Source of the DNA: Burhinus oedicnemus | Lineage: Eukaryota > Chordata > Aves > Charadriiformes > Burhinidae | Assembly: GCA_008921705.1 (NCBI GenBank) | Contig: VFFE01006811.1 | Coordinates: 39,654 to 103,653 of the forward strand | Direction of reading: 5' to 3' | DNA length: 64,000 nt | Shown here: positions 1 through 11,823 of the stretch, in pieces | How the letters are laid out: each line of letters opens with the position of its first letter | Position numbering within the stretch: the first letter of the stretch is position 1 | Notes under the pieces: model-generated | What the model was told of the DNA's origin: nothing | Database searches by the model: none | What the model saw: only the letters and a program-made list of their open reading frames with translations | Program-made: the position numbers and the translations under genes

Positions 1-3000
1 AAATTCAGATTTGATACCTAGACCCCATTTCTTAAATGTCAAGGCTTTCATAACCGTACCCAGCTCTCCCAGAGATTAGGGAGAAATTTAGATTTTTACT
101 TGGGTCTATCTACTTCTTGTAGAGTTTTTATGAATAAAACAGATTAGCTTTTTCTTCTTTGCCTGGAGTTTCTTCTTTTTTTTCTTTTTTTTTTCTTTCT
201 GTGTCTTTATGTTTCTCTATCTTTGCTTTAGTAAGGACTAGAGAATAAGAACTTGGAGGCCTGAAATCACACCTGCAGCCCATGAAGGTAATCGCCTTCC
301 CTGGGATTTCCAGACCAAAGAAAAATTCTGATTTCTTCTAGCTGAGGCCTCAAGCCTGTTAAGCTTTTGTTTAATTTCAAAACATTTCAATCAGTGGTAA
401 AAGGAGAATGAGAAATCTTGTTGGATTTCAGATCTGGCATTTCTGAAGAACACAAGGGCAGATCACAGCCAGGTAGAACAGGAAATTAAAGTAGGTGAAA
501 TCTCTACAGAACATGTCTGTTTTAACCACAGCCCAAGTCACTGAACTTTTTCTGCTTTCTAAGCATACACACTAATTTCCTTCACTCCACTTCATTCTTC
601 TGGTGTTTGATTGTTTTACAGTGAAACGTTTTTTAAGAGATGGAAACATCCATATAATCAGTTTCTGAAGGGGCCGTAGCTGCCAAGCCCAGCTTCTGTT
701 AGCTGCTGCTCATTTGTTTCCACTTTTTCCTCTTCTTTATCGTGTTTATTTGAATATTTTAATGAGCTTGATTTTAGGATCTATATATTGCCATGTGTGG
801 CAGCAAGCTAGAATTACTTCTCAGGTCATGCACTAAAGAGTTTGGACCACAGAGTTTGGTGGTTAACGTCTCTGAAATCTAATCCCACTTTTGTTCTGTC
901 AAGTCTTGCATGGCTGACAGCAACTCAGCAGTAACGAAAGGTCAATTTGGAAGTCAAAGACTTACAACCTTTAAGTCTCATTTGTCTGGAGACCACGGAA
1001 GTCTTATTTCTTTCCCAATATTTAAAAATGAGAAGGCCTATTCAAGAAACCACCTGTTTTACAAAAGACCCACATTCATTTCCCTGTAAAAATACTATTG
1101 TGGATTAAAATAGAAATAAATTAAGTGGGCTCAAGAGATAAGTTAAAACTCACAGCCAAAACTTTTGCCACTGTGAACAAACTGTCTTCCGGGATAACGC
1201 TCAATGGGGTTAGGTCAGTGCTGAATAGTCTCCCCATGGTTTGAAGTGAGTAGTGTATACATTGGTGGACTATGTGCTTATTTTGCCTTAGAGAAATAAA
1301 CTTGCTGTACCACTCCTGCCCTGAACTGCATCAGCAGGAAATTACAGCACTCTTAGTCATTGGCTGCATTTTGCTAGTGAGTGTCTTGAGATGGAGTTGA
1401 GACTCCTCTCATTCCCCATCTCTTTTGCCCATTTGCTTGAAGACAAATTGTAGGGTCAGAGAAACCTGAAAAAGAATAACCTGGGATGGCATGTGCAAGA
1501 AGCAGATGTAAGAGACACTGTTTCACATTACTCCCGTATATATGCACATAATTCACCTCCCTATACAATTTAGGGCAATATTAGCTTTTCCAGGAACAAA
1601 CCTGAAACTAGACAATATCCCAGTTTTCACCAGCAGGTATTCGGGGGATTTTGATAAGTTTAAGACTTTGTTCTTTAGTCCTGATGATTCATAAATCTCT
1701 ATGGAGATCCAGTGAGATAAAAGAAGGGATGCACGTGTTCCTTTTGCTGATTACCCTGGAAGCTGGGTACACACCTGAGGACAAATATTGCAGAGTGGTT
1801 GCTCCTGTAAGGTCTTTCACAACAGGTTTATTTTCTCTGCAGTATATGGAAGTTGGCTTTAATTGCCAAGATTTATTGCAAAAGGCTTTGTATTTGCACT
1901 CAGGGTTTTGGCAGGACAACATATTTCTAAATAGCTTGAAACAAACAAATAGATAAAATAAATGGCCTCGTATTTTGCTGTTACTTTTTTGCTTGCACAG
2001 AATACTCAGAGCAATATATCCTTTTCCCTTTCTTTTCATTTCTATTTCTTTCACACTGTGTTTTAAACCATGAGGGAGAGAAAGAATAGAAGTTCGAAAA
2101 CTGAAACAGCTGTACTAGGATCAGGATAATGCCATGGTTCATTTGAGTCTTTCTTTCAGAAAAAATATTAAAACTCTTTCTTTCCTCTTATGGCTGTTTA
2201 ATTTGGAAATTATTTAATTTAATTATTATAAATGATCCTGTCAAATAGAGAAAATCACCATGGCCCAAACAAATTATGACAGTATTACAGATTCTTAATT
2301 AGAACAAATCACTAGTCTCAATTAAAATTGAATGTCTGTATCAAGAATCAAACAAGCTTTTATTCGTCACTCATCTTTACATTTGGGAACACATCTGGTC
2401 CATTTTAAATGCATTTGCAGTGCTAAAAAGGGTGGAATCTTGTTGCTAAGGTCTTTAAGTTCTTAGTCTGACAGTCTTTTGCTATGAGGCTCTGAGACAA
2501 GCTGTGATCCTGTAACGAACTTCATGGGGGAAGACAAAGGTGTCATTAAAGGACCAGGCAAGGGACAGATATCCACAGGGTGGGTGCAAGGATATTGCCA
2601 AAATAAGAACGTGCTGTGTCCATTACACTACTCTGCAATGAGGAGACCCTGCAGCTCTTCTCACCTTGCTAGATTTGGCCTCAAGTTCGTGTGCTGCAAG
2701 ACCACGTGTAAGACAATTTCCTTTCAGTCAGATACATGCAGAGGGGCTTTATGGCTTGCCAGGAGTATGCCTGAAGCAGACAGGGTTTTTTTGACACAGG
2801 ACTTAATTTGAATAGAGGACTGAGACAGAAGACTATAAAGAAAATTAAAGGCTCAAAAAGACTCTTTAAACAGCAAAAGACCTTTAAGGTGGTGAAGAGA
2901 TGCAACACAATGATATTAACAGGGATTTGGAGGCATCTGACAGATGTGGACAATGAAGATTTTTCTTGAAAGACCAAGACTAAACTGAAGTGAAGATAAC

Positions 3001-3118
3001 ATGAAAACAAACTGACATTGTATGAAGTATGTTTTCTAAGCAGAGTAAGACAATTACTTTATGACATAACATAATTATACCTCTTCTAACAATAAAAGAG
3101 TGTCAAAAACTGAAGTAA
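1..3118. other. Unique AT-rich sequence, no gene seen
   Basis: No coding exon, RNA gene or transposon could be recognised. The longest open frames are about 120 codons (1689-2054, minus) and 101 codons (1651-1956, plus). They lie on top of each other on opposite strands, carry no recognisable domain, and look like chance. A T/CT-rich tract lies at 169-200. The interval ends at the CR1 3' end at 3119. Confidence 0.6.
169..200. repeat. Poly-T / CT-rich low-complexity tract
   Basis: A run of T interrupted by single C bases. It could be the tail of an old retroposed element on the minus strand, but no element body is recognisable beside it. Confidence 0.7.
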
Positions 3119-3663
3119 TAGAATCATGGAATCATAGAATCACCTAGGTTGGAAGGGGCCTTTAAGATCATCGAGTCCAACTATCAACCTAACAGTGCCA
3201 AAAACCATCTCTAAACCATGTCCCTCAGCACCACGTCTACCCATCTTTTAAATACCTTTTAAATGGTGATTCCATTGCTTCCCTGGGCAGCCTGTTGCAA
3301 TGTTTGATAACCCTTTCTGTGAAGAAATTTTTCCTAATATCCAATCTAAACCTCCCCTGGTGCAGCTTGAGGCCATTTTCTCTTGTCCTATCACTTGTTA
3401 CTTGGGAGAAGAGACTGACCTCCACCTCTCTACAACCTCCTTTCAGGTAGTTGTAGAGAGCAATAAGGTCTCCCCTCAGCCTCCTTTTCTCCAAGCTCAA
3501 CAACCCCAATTCTCTCAGCCGCTCCTCATAAGACTTGTGCTCTAGACCCCTTCGTTGCCCTTCTCTGGACATGCTCCAGGATCTCAATGTCTTTCTTGTA
3601 GTGAGAGGCCCAAAACTGAACACGGTATTTGAGGTGGGACCTCAGTAGGGGCAGAGGGGACGT
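3119..3663 (-). mobile_element. CR1 LINE fragment, copy 1 (5'-truncated)
   Basis: Read on the minus strand, this is the 3' end of a CR1 non-LTR retrotransposon. The element's 3' terminus lies at 3119: octamer-like repeats of the ATTCTATG/ATTCCATG type, preceded by the CCTTCCAACC block and the GATGATCTTAAAGG block. The body encodes the C-terminal part of ORF2. CR1 moves by target-primed reverse transcription, and most genomic copies are 5'-truncated as this one is: recognisable CR1 sequence fades out near 3663. Its protein has the [13 protein letters not shown] signature shared with copy 4 and differs from the LEEGRFR type of copies 2, 3 and 6, so two subfamilies are represented. The left boundary is sure to a few bases and the right boundary to about 20. 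Confidence 0.95.
3237..3623 (-). pseudogene. CR1 ORF2 C-terminal remnant
   Basis: A 128-codon open frame inside CR1 copy 1. From about residue 25 it matches the ORF2 C-terminal region downstream of the reverse transcriptase, with the landmarks [47 protein letters not shown] and NRLPREA. The first 20 or so residues fit the family poorly because the reading frame shifts near the 5' side, so the apparent start is not an initiator. The end is also atypical, passing into a lysine-rich stretch with a small deletion before the normal stop. It is a dead fragment with no expected product. Confidence 0.85.
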
Positions 3664-6600
3664 GCCTGTGACTGAATAGCAACACACAGGGTGGTACATT
3701 TGCAGGAGGAAGAAAGAGTGAAAACAAGGAGCAGCCAAAGTCATGTAGTGGAAGCTGACCAAATTTAAAATTAAGGCAAAAGAAACCCAACCCAAACCCC
3801 ACACTTTTTTGGATGGGAAACTATCTGATAAAAGGCTTAAAAGTATGGGAATAGGCAGGCTTGAAAGTGTGAGGATACTTACATACATACACAGACAGAC
3901 AGGTAGGCAGATGGAATGCCTCTGTTATTTTATTTTCAATTGCTAGGAATACTACTTCAATGAAGAACTCATGGAGTCACTTTTTTCACAGGAAACTATG
4001 CATGTAAAATAGAGCAGAATAATTTAGATAAAAAGAGATGCAAGAATGTTTATTTCTCTAAAGTAGATAAAATGTGTCATTTTATTCCTTATGTTAGTAC
4101 TGAAACATATGGACTTTCCTGAATAAAACTTCATTAAAATCTTCCCTTGGGGTAATCAACGTCAACTACTAGTCCTCATATAAATACACAAATGTTTACC
4201 ACAAATCATTCCCCTCAAATATTTTAAACTAAATGGTTCTTTCACTAGAAACACCCATTCACCTATTCCTAGCTTGATCCTAAACTTCAGTAGCAAAGAC
4301 TTTATGGCTGAGAGCAAAGCTTGCTTAGTTAAACAGGAAAGAGGTACTATATCTATATCCTATTCTGAGTAACCAGAAAAAATATTCTGTATAATGTAAA
4401 CAACAAGCAAGAAATATGCAGGACCACACACATGAATAAAATGAACAGAATAACCCTTAATATTCAACATGGTATACCTTTGTTCTAGGCCACACAGCTT
4501 GATCGCTCATCTTTTTGTAGGTGGCTCTGATCATCCAGAGCAGCCTGGACAAACTACTTACAAGTCTTATTGCAGCCAAGGAGGGATGATGGAAAGAAAG
4601 ATAAGTAAGGAAAGCTGGTCCTGAAATGTTACATTACTCATTAAGGGTTTGCATATACTCTTACAGCCAAACGTAACTGGAGAGTCAAAGCTATAGACTT
4701 TATCCAGCTAAGCAGCAAGATTGGATAGTATCTTTTAGTGTTTCGTTACTTTTTACCAACAGCTGAAAATTGGGAAGCCATCAGAAACTGAGGAAAAAAA
4801 TACACAAATGCAAAATGAGAATTTAAAATATTAAGGGGTGTTCCTACATTTTCCTGTATGTAAAACTCTCCCAGAAAACAGACTTTTTAAAATTGTACTT
4901 TAACTAGTGAAAGTGTTATGCATCTTTTACATCTATATTTGTGATACTGATGGCTAAAGTTTATCTTACCCTGAGGCTAACAAGGCTTTTGGGAAGTTTT
5001 GAAAAGTGCAGGACATTCAGTGGACCTCATTTGCCTCACCAAAGATCAGGCAAAAATTTATAGCTCTATTTATATTTCATTGCAGGGCTCTACTATATCT
5101 ATAAATTCTGAATGTTCAATGACAAAGCAAAAAACTGTATGTACTACCTTCTTCATACAGACAAATTCTATCAGTATTTTATAGGCAATTGAGGACAATA
5201 TATACCAGCTATGATGATAAAAAAGTTTTTTCTCATTGGCTGACATATACTGGAGGTTATAATTTGATCCAGAATTAGAAATCATCAGCTCTGTTAAAAT
5301 CTTTAGTTAATTCCTTATTGGAATAGCTGGATCTTATTTTAACTAGTTTCCTTTCTGATATATTCTCGCACAAAAAATTAATCTCCTTTCAAATTATAGA
5401 CTCAGTCTCTACCATGAATAGGTCCATTTTCCTTGAACATTCAGTGGGGTCATATTTGAGGAAGGAATAAATTACTTTCTGTGCTTTGCTTCTCAACATG
5501 GAGGCTGAGAGGCCCATACTCTGACCACTTACTAAACTATTAGTTAAGAAACGAATGAGCAATTTTCCAGGGCTTTCAGGTCCAAGGTCCTTCTAACATG
5601 AAAGGAAGTTGAGCAAGGAGCTGTATTCGGACCACGTACTGTGTGCAGCTGAGCCCCCTCCATCTCCCAGAAGTCAGGCTCTGGAAACCTTATGTAGCAG
5701 CTGATCTTAATCTGAAACACTCTTATATTCAGTGACATTATATGTGAATATGACCCAAGAGACATTTAGCCTTACATCTCAACTTTACAGCCACTGCACG
5801 CTAGAGCACAGAGATTACCCTGGCAAACATCTGCAAAACAGGCAGACAACTGCGGGACAGGCACAACTGTGGGCAGAGCATCAGGCTCTTTGGAAAAGTT
5901 AAGCCAAGGCTGCACTGAATAAGTAGAGAAGGCAGGAAAGTTCACGCACCAGCCTTGAAACTGCAGGAGCTTCTTTGCCCTTCGTCCACTCTCTGTGCTA
6001 TACTTTTTCCTGGTAAGTAATGATACCTGCTTTAATAAATGCCACAGTCAATTGCCTCAACATCAGGCAGATCAATAGGTACGTTGTAACATGCTGTATC
6101 TTCTGCAGATGTGCTCATAACCATTTGCAATACATCGCTTGCATTGTATCACAGATAATAATCAGCTGTTAACCCTTCATAAACAACATGTGAAAATAAT
6201 ATAAAGCATGAGGGATTTTTTAATAATAAACATAATCTAAACCAGAACAAAATCAGAATGCAACTGTGGAGATATGCAATTTTTCCCATTCAGGGTAAGG
6301 ATTCCAGGGTATCTCTGAAGTTTTCAGATTGCCTAGCACTCCAAAATGAACCTCCAAGAGAAGCGAACTAAGCACCACTGGTTTAGATGGTTGCTTTGAT
6401 CCCATCAGTCTCTGTTATTTTACTGTCCTGAGATTATCCCTCATCCTGAGCTTCATTGGAAGTAATTGGTTGAGGCTTATTGATTTCTTGATATAAATAC
6501 TTTAATTTAGGCACTGCAGATCTCAGCATATCAATTGTCAGACCCACTTAGATAAAATTCACACACACATCGCACTAAACCGGGGGTTGAGACCAGGGTT

Positions 6601-7144
6601 TACTGTGGCATGGTGATTCGGAGTCAGCATTGCCATGTACGTGGTGAACCACAAAGCTGGGCTGTGTTACGCTTGTCTTCTTTTCCGTGTTTGATTACAC
6701 AGTGCAGGACACATTATGGTATGTCTGTGTGAGGAAGACTGGCAATGTGGAAAGAATGAAAAAAACCCCATCTTTACCCATGTGTTCAGAAGCCATTCCT
6801 AAGCATAATAGCGTAATCCAAAGGGATACAGCTACTATCAAGGAAAAAGAAAAAGTGCTTAAAAAGCAGTCAGAATCCTTAAATCCAGTATATTCCAGTC
6901 CCTGGAACCCAGTCATGTAGGGACTTTTGGCCTTAGCCCAAGGGGTGAGGTTCCCAGAGCGGTGGTGCAGCACAGGGAGTCCCTGCTGCCTTTGCAGCCC
7001 TGGAGCTCAGGTACGACTGTAAGGGAGACTTCACAGTCTCACGCACTGATGGTTCAAGCCTTTCCTCATGCTTCCTGACAGTGTGATACACTTTCATGGT
7101 AGGGTTAATCACCCTTCTGTCATTCATGAACCCAAATCTTATAT
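3664..7144. other. Unique AT-rich sequence, no gene seen
   Basis: No exon or transposon was recognised. A short degenerate (ACAT)/(ACAG) microsatellite sits at 3881-3911. Open frames of 60-120 codons (for example 3526-3888 and 6695-6973, both minus) have no family resemblance. The interval ends at the 5' truncation point of CR1 copy 2. Confidence 0.55.
3881..3911. repeat. Degenerate ACAT/ACAG microsatellite
   Basis: Tandem tetranucleotides drift from ACAT to ACAG to GTAGGCAG over about 30 bp. It is short and imperfect. Confidence 0.7.
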
Positions 7145-7513
7145 ATGATGATTCTGCCCCTTTACTCCACTCTTGTGAGACTCCACCTGGAATACTGTGT
7201 CCAGCTCCAGAGCACCCAACATAAGAAGGACATGGACCTGTTGGAGCAGGTCCAGAGGAGGGCCACGAAGATGATCAGAGGGTTAGAGCACCTCTCTTAT
7301 GAGGACAGGCTGAGAGAGTTGGGGTTGTTCAGCCTAGAAAAGAGAAGGCTCTGGGAAGACCTTAGAGCAGCCTTCCAGTATCTGAAAGGGGCCCACAAGA
7401 AAGCTGGAGAGGGACTTTTTGCAAGAGCATGTAGTGATAGGACGAGGGGTAATGGCTTCAAACTGGAAGAGGGTAGATTTAGATTTGATCTCAGGAGAAA
7501 TTTTCCACTCTGA
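7145..7513 (+). pseudogene. CR1 ORF2 C-terminal fragment with open frame
   Basis: A 122-codon frame matches the end of CR1 ORF2 from its first residues: [52 protein letters not shown] and [18 protein letters not shown]. The ATG at 7145 lies at the truncation junction and is not the native ORF2 start. The frame stops at 7511-7513. There the usual FFT(A/V)RVVRHWNRLP continuation is lost because a small deletion at the TTTTCCACTCTGAGG site shifts the frame. The RT domain is absent, so the fragment cannot be an active enzyme. Confidence 0.88.
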
Positions 7514-7696
7514 GGGTGGTGAGGCACTGGAACAGGTTGCCCAGGGAAGCTGTGGATGCCCCATCCCTGGAAGTGTTCAAGGCCAGGTTGGATGAGGCTT
7601 TGAGCAGTCTGGTTGAGTGGGAGGTGTCCTTGCCCATTGCAGGGGGGTTGGAACTAGATGATCTTTAAGGTCCCTTCCAACCTAAACCATTCTATA
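7145..7696 (+). mobile_element. CR1 LINE fragment, copy 2 (5'-truncated)
   Basis: A plus-strand CR1 3' fragment of about 550 bp. It begins abruptly in the ORF2 segment encoding [19 protein letters not shown] and runs through the ORF2 stop into the 3' UTR. It closes with the GATGATCTTTAAGG and CCTTCCAACC blocks and a degraded ATTCTATA octamer near 7690. The segment is almost base-for-base the reverse complement of copy 6 (59617-60132), including shared departures from copy 3: a shortened stretch at the AATTTTCCACTCTGAGG site and the GAGCAGTCTGGTTGAGTGGG 3' region. Copies 2 and 6 are therefore probably young members of one subfamily. No clear target-site duplication is visible, which is usual for CR1. 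Confidence 0.96.
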
Positions 7697-10600
7697 TGCT
7701 CTTGGTCTAACGGTCTCCCAGTCATTCAGATGAGATACATGAGGCCAGGAACTAAAATAAGGATGTAGCTTCCTCCAGCAAAGGCTGTGCCGAAGTTGGG
7801 CTCCTTATTCACTTCCTCTGTGTGTGTATGGCTCCCAGCTGTACTCATCACATGAAGAGTCAAATTGCAAGTGTTACCCAACTTATGGCCTTTTTAGTGG
7901 GAAAGTACATACCTGTGAAAGACACATGTTGTGCCCAAGTTGTTCCCAAAAGGCAGACAATCAAGAGAGAGATCTGCATCAGTCCTCCAGTGACTGCACA
8001 ACCAGCTGAATATGGGGCACAGCTTTAGGAGTGGTGCCAGCATGTCCCGAGGCCACATGGTCCCAAGCATCATTGGCAGCTTTGTCACTGCTGCTCTGAC
8101 CCCCCAGGAGGAGAGGGGGCAGCTCCGCAGCAGCACTCCCTGAAGGCATGTCCGGAGGCTGACAACAGGTATTTGGAAGCACAGCTCCTGGTAAATGAAA
8201 AACCCACAGGTTTGGGGCTGGAATGTGGAGGGAAAAAAGTTTTTTTGAAGCTAAAACTCGTTCTGGTTCTAGAAAGAGATGAATGCCCTAGGGAAGTTAC
8301 ACCTTTAAAGTCTGTTTTGGGGGAGCTGACAGAAAGAAAATTGACACTGAGGATAAAAAATTATCTGGAGGAAGAAAAGAACAGACAATCAGTAGTGAAG
8401 AAATCCTTATGAAAGGTCATTTATTAGAGAGAGAGGGAGAAGGGCTGAGATCAGAATCATGATCTTAACAAGATCCAGTCCAGGGTGGTATTTCTTAATG
8501 GAAAACTTCTGACAGATCGCAAGGGGAAACAGACTGAAAACTGCTTCCCAAAGGCCCTCATGTGATTTTGATTTGAGAGCATGAACAGTGCTGAACCCAA
8601 ATGGCAGGACAGCTGCTGACTAAAGCCTAGAAGAGTGCTTTCAGTTTCCAGTCATTTCTCAGTTGCAATGAATTTCTCCACAGTTTATAACATTTCTGTT
8701 AACTGCCTCTTCTCCATTCTCTAAATACACGTTAATGTAAAATTTTAGGAAACAGTTTCCTTTACTACAGGTGTTTTACTAGGTAATTGCATCTTTGGCA
8801 CTATCCCATATCCAGGTTAGCAGTGTTGTAAAGCAATGTATAAGTCCTGCTAACTTACACACAAAATGCTTCATGTTTCTGTGACAAAATCTGGTGTTTC
8901 TTTACACTACCTATGGCATAAAAATATCTGCTGACAGGTGACCAGGCAGTTAAATTTTGTTCTGTATTGTGGCTACAAAAGTGATGAAATGAAGTAGGTG
9001 TTCACGTTCATTTCAGCATTTAACTTGTGCCTTAGCCCAGGCATACACATCTGTATACATTGCATGCTGATGTTTTTATGCTGTAGATGACATACGCGTA
9101 TGCCAAAGTTTGTAACAAAACTGTGAGGCGTGCTGGCTATATGTGCTAGCAGCATCTGTAAGTCACTAGATGCATCTACTGTCAGCAACATGCTGTTGTG
9201 CTCAACAGTTTCTGTTTCATAGGATGTTGGTGGTTGTGACTTAAATGAAAGAAACCCAGCATTAATCTTTGTCTTTGGTATCTTCCGATGAGCTTAAAAC
9301 TGAGCAACTGCAGCACTCCTGCTCACTGCAAATTTGGGCAGATCTGAGACTTCTACCAACAGGTGGTTTTGCTCTGCAGAGCCCTGGTACTTGCACAGAC
9401 CCCCTCCTCTGCCCCTGTGCTGTCCCTCCCTGCCACCACACCCCCTGCTTTTAGTACTTTGGGACCAGATGCCTACAGAAATGACAATTCACAAAGGTAT
9501 CATTTAACAAGAGAAACAACCAGTGTGTGCGTGTGAAGCCAACAGATGGATCTTATTTGCACTGGTGTAAATCAGTGATATGCCATCAGGTGAGTGGAGA
9601 AAGCGGGAATATAGGAAGTGACAGAAGAATCCAGCTCAGTGTATCCGTGGCTGTGTTTGCTTAACAGCCAACGACTGGTGACTATCAGGGACTGTAAATT
9701 TTCTGACACAATCTAATTAAGGCCAAGCCTGAATAGAGCCCATGAAAAACCAAATCAAACAACAACCCTCCCACCCCCAACCTCCTCCCCCTCAAGTTAC
9801 AAGGCGTGGGGAGGGAGAAAGGCGAGGAAAAAGAGTAAGAGTTGTTGCCCATCCAATTCTAGGGAAAGCCCAGACATGTACAGCTTCAGCATCTTCTCAA
9901 AACAGAGTTTGGTATGTTGAGTTAAGCACCTTCTGAACTAAATGTTGAGACTGGTTCTGACTGATGGGAGCCCATCCTGTGTTTTTCCAGAAAGGCAAAA
10001 GCAGCTTTTACAGCAGACATTGTCATTTCCTTGCAAAAACTGCAAAAGCGTGTCTGTCTCATAGTCAGATGCACATAAGACCTGGTAGGAAGGAGTACCC
10101 CCAGGAACCGCTCGGTGCCTCAGGGAATTACTGCAACACAAATCAAAAAGGGCACTTTTCCCACAGGGTTGCTACGAAGACCCACAAAAATGACTACAGT
10201 AGCGATGGTGGGGTGGTGTAGCTCAGACAAATCTTTTGCACATTTTCAGTTCATGATTTTTATATGTTGTCAACTTACTTATTTTTAAGTATAATACCCT
10301 ATTTTTGTTGCCTAAAAATTTCAAACAGAAAAGTAAAGAAAATACAAAGCAGTATTTATCAGACTTCTTGCATCAACCACAATCAAAGCATTTGGCCTAA
10401 TTTATTCTAAATCATCAACTTATAAGAAAGCATCTGTTTACCAGCTGGCTCAGTAGCTGCCCAAACTAATCAGAATGACCTTAGCTGGAACAGGCTGACC
10501 TCCATCAAGTTGAAGAGTCGATTCCTCCCATGCATACAGATTCTGCGGTGGTTTTGAACTACAGCTTAGAAACCCATCTTCTGCCTACTGTATCAGAAGG

Positions 10601-11693
10601 CCTATTATTCCTATTATTTAGGAATCTTGCTACTTTTTTTTCTTTTTAAACCTACCTTTTTAGGCACAATAAAATTGGCCAATTTTATTGTTGGGAAAGT
10701 CATGTTTCTATAATACGTTCCTCTGTGGAGGGGAAAAAAATTACCATCTAACCTTATTCTTCACTTACTATTGCCATGTTATACAGATCTTTTAATTAGA
10801 GTAATAAACATGATACTAGTGGCAAGGGAGAGAGAAGCTTTCACAGCATCTGCCTTGGGATTTATAACAGTTGTGTTTTGTTCTGTCTGACTGCTCTTTG
10901 TGTAGCAGGGGAGGTTTGCATTCCAGGTGCAGGTTATTTCCTCCTTGACAGAGAAATGAATGGAAACGAAAACAGGACAATGTCCACCTTTGTGCTAATG
11001 TATAAATCCTTACATTCTTGTACAGCAATAATAAATGGGAAAGTAGTGACTGGTAAGTTTAAAGTTTTAGGTATGTCTAAGACTCTAACTTCAGCTCCTA
11101 CTGAGGCACCTTCTTCATGGTGGCTGCTTCCAGACACTAATCCAATTACTCACAGTTGTGAAAACTTTCAGCCTTAAAGATGTGTTAGTACAGGACCCTT
11201 TATCCTGAAAATGCTACCCAAATATTTTATTAGGTTCTGAGGGCTGATCCAGTTATGAGTAACCTTGTAACTCCCTCTCTCTCCCTGCACTGCACATGTG
11301 ATTGGAAGTTTTGCAATGGTAAATGAACTCAAAAGTCACAGTCATAATTTCCCTTCATACACGTGATGCACACATGAAGCTAAAAAATTGCAGATTTGCC
11401 TTCCAGTTCCTTTAGACACTTGTCTCAGAGGAAAAAATTGCACAAGTGATCGCAAAAAAAGCTGCAAATCAGAATTACAATATTTCCAACCCAATTTCAG
11501 ACAGGCAACTCTTATTATACAAGGTGTAAGAGAGAGAAGGGGCCCACAGTGTGCTCGTTTCAGTAACCACCATGATGTGGGAATTGCTGCAATACGTAAG
11601 ACTGTCATATGCAGACCACTTGGGGCTGGTTTGTGGTGGGGTTTTCTATTTTTCTTTTGGGTTTTGTTATTTTTCTTTTTACATGGAAGAGTT
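7697..11693. other. Unique sequence, no gene seen
   Basis: No exon, RNA gene or transposon was recognised. A modestly GC-richer stretch lies at about 8030-8170. Open frames such as 8173-8412 (79 codons, charged, lysine/glutamate-rich) and 9964-10221 (85 codons) have no recognisable domains. The one clear structural feature is the palindrome at 10666-10691. Confidence 0.55.
10666..10691. repeat. Perfect 26-bp palindrome
   Basis: The left arm ACAATAAAATTGG (10666-10678) is followed directly by its exact reverse complement (10679-10691) with no spacer. The next outer pair (10665 C / 10692 T) does not match, so the symmetry ends sharply. The central bases are TTGGCCAA. It could extrude as a cruciform or mark a dimeric protein site. 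No larger inverted repeat or flanking element was seen. Confidence 0.95.
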
Positions 11694-11823
11694 AGAAGAA
11701 GGGAGGGAGGGAAGGAAGAGGGGAAGGGAGGAAGAGAAGGGGAAGAAGAGAAGGGAAAGAAAAAAGGAAGGGGGAGGGAGGGAAGGAGAGAGGCAAGGAA
11801 GGAGAGAAGGAGAGAAGGAAAGG
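11694..11823. repeat. Homopurine (GGGA/GGAA/GA) tract
   Basis: Positions 11694-11793 are 100 consecutive purines on the plus strand. One C at 11794 follows, then 29 more purines to 11823. It is a compound GGGA, GGAA and GAGA low-complexity tract. The three G-runs at 11701-11711 are followed by a fourth at 11720-11723 after an 8-nt spacer, just outside the canonical G-quadruplex rule. The mirror-like homopurine composition suits intramolecular triplex (H-DNA). Open frames through it (11388-11831 and 11551-11922 plus; 11692-11985 minus) are by-products of the repeat. Confidence 0.95.

Noticed and set aside
7024..7070. Possible tRNA: GGTTCAAGCC resembles a B box, with TGGAGCTCAGG upstream
   Set aside because: No cloverleaf with a paired acceptor stem could be drawn, and the A-box match is poor.
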